Positions 6,548 through 10,286 of a stretch of 10,286 nt of DNA are shown here, one piece after another. The notes beneath the pieces were generated by a model. It saw only the letters and a program-made list of their open reading frames with translations, was not told where the DNA came from and made no database searches. This stretch comes from Opitutales bacterium (GTDB lineage Bacteria > Verrucomicrobiota > Verrucomicrobiae > Opitutales > CAG-312), in NCBI GenBank assembly GCA_017623955.1, contig JAGAOA010000140.1, positions 1 through 10,286 on the forward strand. Direction: 5' to 3'. A program made the position numbers and the translations under genes. Numbering within the stretch: the first letter of the stretch is position 1; each line of letters opens with the position of its first letter.

Positions 6548-6756
6548 AAACGTGCGAGAGCGCGTTTTCTTTGGAGGAGTAGAACTTAATTTATAATAGA
6601 ATAAAAAGAGTTTCAGCTGAAACTCTTTTTTTGTGTATAAAGTTCTCCTCCAAAGAAAACGCTTTGCCCTCCATTTTGGTTTTAGCTTCGACTGCAGTGC
6701 ATAGCACAGCAACGCTCGCTAAAACGCAAAAGCATCGGGACAATCTCGCACGTTTT
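6547..6756. repeat. Nested inverted-repeat element surrounding a terminator
   Basis: Three concentric inverted repeats lie here. The outermost is AAAACGTGCGAG (6547-6558) against CTCGCACGTTTT (6745-6756), 12 bp and exact. The middle one pairs 6562-6587 with 6640-6662: 23 bp match (GCGTTTTCTTTGGAGGA, then GAACTT), with a 3-nt GTA bulge in the left arm. The innermost is the terminator palindrome. The whole spans 210 bp, has no coding capacity, and its left end overlaps the last base of the oxidoreductase stop codon. It could be a MITE-like or dispersed intergenic repeat, or an unusually long terminator/UTR structure. A target-site duplication is not evident: ACT occurs on both sides but offset. 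Confidence 0.6.
6603..6632. terminator. Bidirectional palindromic terminator
   Basis: Positions 6603-6630 form a perfect 28-bp palindrome (AAAAAGAGTTTCAG and its complement). The transcript gives a GAGTTTC/GAAACTC stem with a small AGCT loop and a T7 tract on the + strand. The A-tract on the left gives a T-tract on the - strand, so it can also stop transcripts coming leftward from uxaC. It lies 56 nt after the oxidoreductase stop. Confidence 0.88.
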
Positions 6757-6815
6757 ACTTCTTCCAACCCACGCTGGTTCTAAGCCGATTTTTTGGTTTA
6801 GTTTGTCAAAGGTAC

Positions 6816-7003
6816 ATTGCGTAGCAATTACCGCCGGTGCCCATATTACAAAAAGATTACCGCCGGTGCACGTGTTGCAAAAAAATTGCGTAGCAATTAT
6901 CGCCGGTACACGTGTTACAAAAAGATTACAGCCGGTGCACTTATTGCAAAAAGATTATCGCTGGTGCACGTGTTATAAAAAAAAGATACTTATTGCAAAA
7001 ACT
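6816..7003. repeat. Degenerate tandem array of 29-bp units, two preceded by an 11-bp hairpin insert
   Basis: Five units with consensus ATTAYCGCCGGTGCACGTGT plus TRCAAAAAG lie at 6827-6855, 6856-6884, 6896-6924, 6925-6953 and 6954-6985 (the last is 32 bp because of a longer A-tract). A partial sixth copy (ACTTATTGCAAAAA) runs to about 7003. The insert ATTGCGTAGCA precedes units 1 and 3 (6816-6826, 6885-6895) and, with the first bases of the next unit, makes the hairpin ATTGC-GTA-GCAAT. The units abut without unique spacers, so this is not a CRISPR. The array fills the sequence right up to the uxaC stop codon. A 69-codon open frame across it is a by-product of the repeats. Confidence 0.8.
6878..6898 (-). 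terminator. Possible terminator for uxaC formed by the hairpin insert
   Basis: Read on the minus strand, AATTGC-TAC-GCAATT is followed by a run of Ts. It is a short 6-bp, AT-rich stem about 105 nt downstream of the uxaC stop. It is weak compared with the palindrome at 6603-6632, which may be the real leftward stop. Confidence 0.35.
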
Positions 7004-8402
7004 AAAGATTAAAATATGCTTTAGGATTTTTGTATGAAATATTTGCAACAAGATTACCGACAAGCCCTATATCTTTTGGAAGGAGTCCACGTTGCATTTC
7101 ATCGCCCAAAATATTGCATAATAGACGACGAAAATACTCATGTCTAGTATACGATAAGAATGAGCGAGAATCTGTCAACATACCAACAAATCTACCCAAA
7201 AGCGACAAGTTAGACACAGCTTCCAACTGGCGACGCATTCCATCTAGGTTATCCATAAACCACCAAGCACTACCTAGTTGTATTTTTCCAGCAAAATCTG
7301 AATTTTGAAAATTACCCAACATTGCGGCAATCATTTCATTATCTTTAGGATGAATATTATAGATGATAGTCTTACCTAATTTGCCCGCGGTATTGAGGTT
7401 ATCTAAGTGCTTCGACAACGCTCTAGCATAATTCGATTCTCCGATAGAATCAAAACCAGAATCTGCACCCAGTTTTTCAAACATAGTTTTGTTATTATTG
7501 CGAAGAGGTCCTATGTGTAATTGGCGAACCCATCCTTTATCACAATCCATAGCAGCACATTCGCGTAGGATTGCGTCTTTAAAAGCTGTAGCTTCATCTG
7601 GTGCTATTTTTTCGCTACTTGAAATTGCTTTTTGAAAAGTATCTTCAATTTCGTAGTTTTGAGCTTTTTTATACCAAATAGTTTCAATTCCGTAGTCCGA
7701 GACTCTGCAACCATTTTCGTGGAAATAATCGTGACGACGTTTTAGAGCTACTAGTAAATCATCATACGAACGAATCTCAATATCTGCCGCTTTTTCAAGC
7801 TGTTCAAGATATTTTATGTAAGAGAGATGGTCTTCTATTGCAAAAGCTCTATCTGGACGAAAAGTAGGATGCACTTTTATTTTGAAATCTGATGCTGCAA
7901 TTTCCTTATGATACTTCAAATCACTTGTTGGATCATCGGTAGTACAAACAGCTTCAACATTGCTACGAATCATACACTCTTTAGCAGTCAATGTTTTCAA
8001 AACCTCGTTTGCTCTATTCCATATCTCTTCAGCGGTATCACCAGAAAGTAAAACATCGTCAATTCCAAAAAATCTAGCCAACTCTAAATGACACCAATGA
8101 TACATTGGATTACGCAACATCATCGGCATTGTTTCTGCAAATTTTTGAAATTTTTCTCTATCAGAGGCGTCACCTGTTATGAATTTTTCGTCAACACCAT
8201 TTGAGCGCATAGCACGCCACTTATAATGATCACCGCCTAACCAAACCTGCGTGATGTTATCCCACTTTTTATTCTGACTTATTTCTGCGGGGTTAAGATG
8301 ACAATGAAAATCAATCAATGGTTGATTTTTTGCATAATTATGATAGAGTTCTTGGGCATACTTCGACTCAAGAAGAAAGTCGTCATTTATGAATTTTTCC
8401 AT
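7002..8402 (-). CDS. uxaC: Glucuronate (uronate) isomerase
   Basis: This 466-aa protein closely resembles E. coli UxaC (about 470 aa) over its full length. UxaC interconverts D-glucuronate with D-fructuronate and D-galacturonate with D-tagaturonate, the first cytoplasmic step of hexuronate catabolism. It belongs to the amidohydrolase-like TIM-barrel group. The metal-type motif DFHCHL is at 31-36, followed by GDHYKWRAMRSNG (57-69), GDASDREKF (77-85), TTDDP (154-158), HIGPLRNNN (296-304), GSAWWF (377-382) and the highly conserved LTDSRSFLSYTRHEYFRR (409-426). The ATG at 8402 gives the N-terminus expected for the family (FINDDFLLES, YHNYAKNQP); no Shine-Dalgarno precedes it. It is divergent from a LacI-family gene across 48 bp containing a putative operator, so repression or induction by a hexuronate-derived signal is likely. 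The other pathway genes (uxuA, uxuB, kdgK, eda) are not in the window. Confidence 0.96.
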   Translation of the reverse strand: MEKFINDDFLLESKYAQELYHNYAKNQPLIDFHCHLNPAEISQNKKWDNITQVWLGGDHYKWRAMRSNGVDEKFITGDASDREKFQKFAETMPMMLRNPMYHWCHLELARFFGIDDVLLSGDTAEEIWNRANEVLKTLTAKECMIRSNVEAVCTTDDPTSDLKYHKEIAASDFKIKVHPTFRPDRAFAIEDHLSYIKYLEQLEKAADIEIRSYDDLLVALKRRHDYFHENGCRVSDYGIETIWYKKAQNYEIEDTFQKAISSSEKIAPDEATAFKDAILRECAAMDCDKGWVRQLHIGPLRNNNKTMFEKLGADSGFDSIGESNYARALSKHLDNLNTAGKLGKTIIYNIHPKDNEMIAAMLGNFQNSDFAGKIQLGSAWWFMDNLDGMRRQLEAVSNLSLLGRFVGMLTDSRSFLSYTRHEYFRRLLCNILGDEMQRGLLPKDIGLVGNLVANISYKNPKAYFNL

Positions 8403-8439
8403 TGACTAATATGCTCTCAAACGATTGAGTTGTAGTCAA
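8402..8439. promoter_or_regulatory. Divergent control region of uxaC and lacI with outer TTGACTA inverted repeat
   Basis: TTGACTA (8402-8408) and TAGTCAA (8433-8439) form a 7-bp inverted repeat almost concentric with the operator between them (centres differ by 2 nt). Each reads as a -35-like TTGACT on its own strand, but no good -10 lies at 16-18 nt spacing; the best for uxaC, TATTAG, is about 21 nt away. I therefore do not assign promoters, only a regulatory region. Confidence 0.4.
8416..8429. promoter_or_regulatory. Putative LacI-family operator between uxaC and lacI
   Basis: CTCAAACGATTGAG is a 14-bp pseudo-palindrome with a central CG and only one mismatched pair, the arrangement typical of LacI/PurR-family operators. 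It lies in the 48-bp gap between two divergent genes, one of which encodes a LacI-family regulator, so autoregulation together with control of uxaC is the simplest reading. The specific protein-site pairing is inferred. Confidence 0.6.
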
Positions 8440-8450
8440 GAAAAATTCTC

Positions 8451-9437
8451 ATGAAGGTAACACAGAAAGATATTGCAATAAAATTGGGCGTTTCTACATC
8501 ACTTGTATCGCGAGTGTTGTCTGGCCAAGCACACAAGATTGGAGTTCACCCAAGCAAGATTGAAGAAATTTTACGAGTTGCAAAAGAAATGAATTATGTT
8601 CCTTCGCCTGCAGCATTAGCACTGCGTGGAAAGAAATCAAACACAGTTGGAATTGTAGCATACGACTTTCATTCGCCATATTTCTCATTGTTAATCAGTG
8701 AATTGCAAGAGTTGTCGCATGCAAAAAATTACTCGTTATTGTTAGTTGGTTTTCTCAACAGAAAACCAAATGAAGCCGATTTATTGCCACTATACAAACA
8801 TTCAGTAGAAGGAATAATAATACTAGGTTCGTATGGAGATTTATCGTGGACAAACGCATTTGGGGAAATCCCTATTGCCAGAATTGGACACGGCAAACAC
8901 GATAATTTAAAGCTTTCAATTAGTGTTGATGAATACGACGCTATGCAAAAAATCTTTAGATACATATCAAAAGACCTCAAAAAAACAAATGTAGCTTTTG
9001 CAATGAGACCATTGCCCGCACATGAACTTCGCTGTAGTTGTGCAAAGGAGAGTGCAAAAAATTTCAACTGCAATCTTAAAATTCTTCCGTTCCCCAATGC
9101 TGATAAGGACTTTGTATGTGGTAGTGATATCGCAAGAGAAATAATAAAATCGGACAAAAAGCTCCCCGAAGTTATAGTCTGCGCAACCGATATGATTGCA
9201 ATGGGAATTATAAAAAAATTTCATGAAAACGATATTAGAGTTCCAGAAGATGTTGCAATCATTGGGTTTGACGATATTCCAGAAGCATCGAATTATATTC
9301 CGTCTATTACGTCTTTCCGCCAACCAATAAAAGCTTATGCAAAAGAATGTTTCAATGCGGTAATAGACGAAAATTATAAGCCCGATAAAGTTAAACTTTT
9401 AGAAGGCGATTTGTTAATTAGAAAATCTACTCTTTAA
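8451..9437 (+). CDS. LacI/PurR-family transcriptional regulator, probably of hexuronate genes
   Basis: This 328-aa protein has the standard LacI-family layout. The N-terminal helix-turn-helix is VTQKDIAIKLGVSTSLVSRVLS (3-24). The hinge helix PSPAALALRGKKS (51-63) carries the leucine pair that inserts in the DNA minor groove. It is followed by a periplasmic-binding-protein-like effector domain beginning NTVGIV (64-69). Family landmarks are DFHSPYFSLL (72-81), VEGIIILGS (119-127), the ATDMIAMG helix (245-252), VPEDVAIIGFDD (264-275) and ITSFRQP (286-292). The ATG is the only sensible start because the DNA-binding helices begin two residues later. No Shine-Dalgarno is seen. It is divergent from uxaC, with a central-CG palindrome between the genes, which suggests it senses a uronate or a pathway intermediate. 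The effector is not readable from sequence. A bidirectional terminator follows. Confidence 0.93.
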   Translation: MKVTQKDIAIKLGVSTSLVSRVLSGQAHKIGVHPSKIEEILRVAKEMNYVPSPAALALRGKKSNTVGIVAYDFHSPYFSLLISELQELSHAKNYSLLLVGFLNRKPNEADLLPLYKHSVEGIIILGSYGDLSWTNAFGEIPIARIGHGKHDNLKLSISVDEYDAMQKIFRYISKDLKKTNVAFAMRPLPAHELRCSCAKESAKNFNCNLKILPFPNADKDFVCGSDIAREIIKSDKKLPEVIVCATDMIAMGIIKKFHENDIRVPEDVAIIGFDDIPEASNYIPSITSFRQPIKAYAKECFNAVIDENYKPDKVKLLEGDLLIRKSTL

Positions 9438-9442
9438 AAATA

Positions 9443-9474
9443 AAAAATGGAGCCTCTTTTGAGACTCCATTTTT
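9443..9474. terminator. Bidirectional terminator between lacI and the PEP-CTERM gene
   Basis: The stem is AAAAATGGAG-C-CTC against GAG-A-CTCCATTTTT with a TTTT loop, one C·A mismatch inside, an A-tract on the left and T5 on the right. It starts a few bases after the lacI stop and lies 15 nt past the stop of the convergent gene, so it serves both. Confidence 0.85.
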
Positions 9475-9488
9475 GTTTGCTAAAGGAT

Positions 9489-10286
9489 TTATTTTCTTCT
9501 GCGATATGCTACAAAACCGAGTGCAATAGCGCCGAAAATCATAGCCCATTCAGCCGGCTCTGGTACTGCAGCTGTGTATCCATAACCAGAGAAGTGCGAT
9601 ACATCGAATACTAAATATCCGTTTTCGTATTTTACGTTTGAGACATCGTCAGCAACAGTCCATTCGCCATTTTCTTCGTGATAAATTACGAAGTTGTTTG
9701 CCGATAAACCTTCTTTATCAACGTAGAACGACAATGTTACAGATTCGCCTTGAGAGAGATCGATATCAAAATCGAAAGCATCGAATGCTACGAAATCTTT
9801 GCCCGATACAACTTCTACGAACGCTTCAGATTCTGCTACATTTGTAATTGAATTGATTGTTACGCCTTCGTTTGAATTTACTGCGATAGAAAGCGATTCA
9901 TCAACTTTAACTTCAGTTTCGCCCTTTAAAGTTGTAGATGAGCTTGTGTCGATTTCTGTAATTACAAGCTTACCATTGTTTACAAGATTTATGCCGTTTA
10001 TAATACTGCTGTTTGCAATAGTTACAGTAGAATTTTCAAAAATTGTAAGATTTGAAACATTGCTGAATGCACCATTAAAAAGTACATCAGAAGCATTTAC
10101 ATTTACGTCATCAAAGTTTGCAATAGTTCCGTTGAAAGCACCTGTGAACGAATCGAAGTTAAATACTTTCGAGCCATTTACTACTGCTCCATTCAAACCT
10201 GTGCCAAATACAGTACCTGTAAATATCAAGTTTGCACCATTGCCTTTGAAAGAAACGTTTGTTCCACCATTTACTGTTGATGTACC
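9489..10286 (-). CDS. C-terminal part of a PEP-CTERM surface protein (5' end outside window)
   Basis: The frame is open from the right window edge to TAA at 9489-9491, giving 265 visible residues. An apparent start at 10229 is a TTG inside the frame and is not the true start. Most of the sequence is low-complexity, rich in N, G, V, S, T and F, with short repeated strands (FTGTVFGTG, FTGAFNGTIANF, VLFNGAFSNVSNLTIF), as in right-handed beta-helix passenger proteins. A beta-sandwich-like segment follows (LSQGESVTLSFYVDKEG and neighbours). The last 25 residues are a PEP-CTERM sorting signal: VPEP, a hydrophobic helix (WAMIFGAIALGFVAY) and RRRK. In other bacteria this signal is processed by an exosortase at the inner membrane during export to the cell surface or matrix. 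There is almost no cysteine and few lysines. The specific role is unknown, possibly adhesion or matrix. Confidence 0.88.
   Translation of the reverse strand, partial: GTSTVNGGTNVSFKGNGANLIFTGTVFGTGLNGAVVNGSKVFNFDSFTGAFNGTIANFDDVNVNASDVLFNGAFSNVSNLTIFENSTVTIANSSIINGINLVNNGKLVITEIDTSSSTTLKGETEVKVDESLSIAVNSNEGVTINSITNVAESEAFVEVVSGKDFVAFDAFDFDIDLSQGESVTLSFYVDKEGLSANNFVIYHEENGEWTVADDVSNVKYENGYLVFDVSHFSGYGYTAAVPEPAEWAMIFGAIALGFVAYRRRK

Noticed and set aside
6380..6712. 110-codon minus-strand open frame across the end of the oxidoreductase and the nested repeat
   Set aside because: It overlaps well-supported coding sequence and a terminator palindrome, and the translation (Lys/Phe/Leu/Cys-rich) resembles no protein.
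6827..6985. CRISPR-like regularly spaced repeats
   Set aside because: The 29-bp units directly abut each other, are internally degenerate, and have no unique spacers; no cas genes are present.
6803..7012. 69-codon + strand open frame ending just beyond the uxaC stop
   Set aside because: It lies wholly over the 29-bp tandem repeat array, its translation simply mirrors the repeats (VHVLQK/VHLLQK), and it has no Shine-Dalgarno or domain.
8402..8430. Sigma70-type promoters from the two TTGACT boxes
   Set aside because: No -10 of reasonable quality at 16-18 nt spacing on either strand, so only a general regulatory region was annotated.
8729..9157. 142-codon minus-strand open frame inside the LacI-family gene
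   Set aside because: It is antisense to a full-length, clearly recognisable LacI protein. Its translation has no signal or domain and its composition is that of a complement shadow.
10227..10229. Start codon of the PEP-CTERM gene
   Set aside because: It is an internal TTG. The same frame stays open and keeps the same composition to the window edge.

Overview
This is an AT-rich bacterial window, most likely from a Verrucomicrobiota/PVC-type Gram-negative bacterium, possibly a host- or gut-associated member of the Opitutae. Three things support this: a PEP-CTERM protein whose C-terminus (VPEP, hydrophobic helix, RRRK) is of the kind common in that group; a Tat-exported Gfo/Idh/MocA oxidoreductase of a type abundant in PVC bacteria; and lipid A-modification (Arn-like) genes, which imply an outer membrane. 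The assignment is inference, because there is no rRNA or other phylogenetic marker.

Left part (1-5102), all on the + strand. The end of an unidentified gene with a very acidic tail (2-169) is followed by a membrane-anchored protein with a degenerate von Willebrand A-like domain (192-1586) and a strong terminator. Then comes a tight four-gene unit: a small lipoprotein (1640), a stand-alone ArnA-type UDP-glucuronate decarboxylase (1966), an ArnD-type deformylase (2999, overlapping the previous gene by 17 nt) and an exported Sel1-repeat protein (3891). ArnA-decarboxylase and ArnD are two non-consecutive steps of the 4-amino-4-deoxy-L-arabinose (Ara4N) pathway. The ArnB, ArnC, ArnT and formyltransferase steps are not in the window and would have to be encoded elsewhere.

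Middle part (5103-7001). A Tat-exported Gfo/Idh/MocA protein (5189-6547) is the only complete gene here with a clear Shine-Dalgarno. Its isoleucine codons switch abruptly from ATA to ATT near 5615-5657, close to the end of the Rossmann domain, which suggests a mosaic gene. A gene-free stretch of about 450 bp follows. It holds a nested set of inverted repeats around a perfect-palindrome terminator (6547-6756) and a degenerate tandem array of 29-bp units, two of them preceded by an 11-nt hairpin-forming insert (6816-7003).

Right part (7002-10286). Glucuronate isomerase (uxaC, - strand) and a LacI-family regulator (+ strand) are divergent across a 48-bp gap carrying a pseudo-palindrome with a central CG, a plausible LacI-type operator. 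This suggests a self-contained, locally regulated hexuronate-catabolism module. The regulator converges on a PEP-CTERM surface protein (- strand), cut off by the window edge, with a bidirectional terminator between them.
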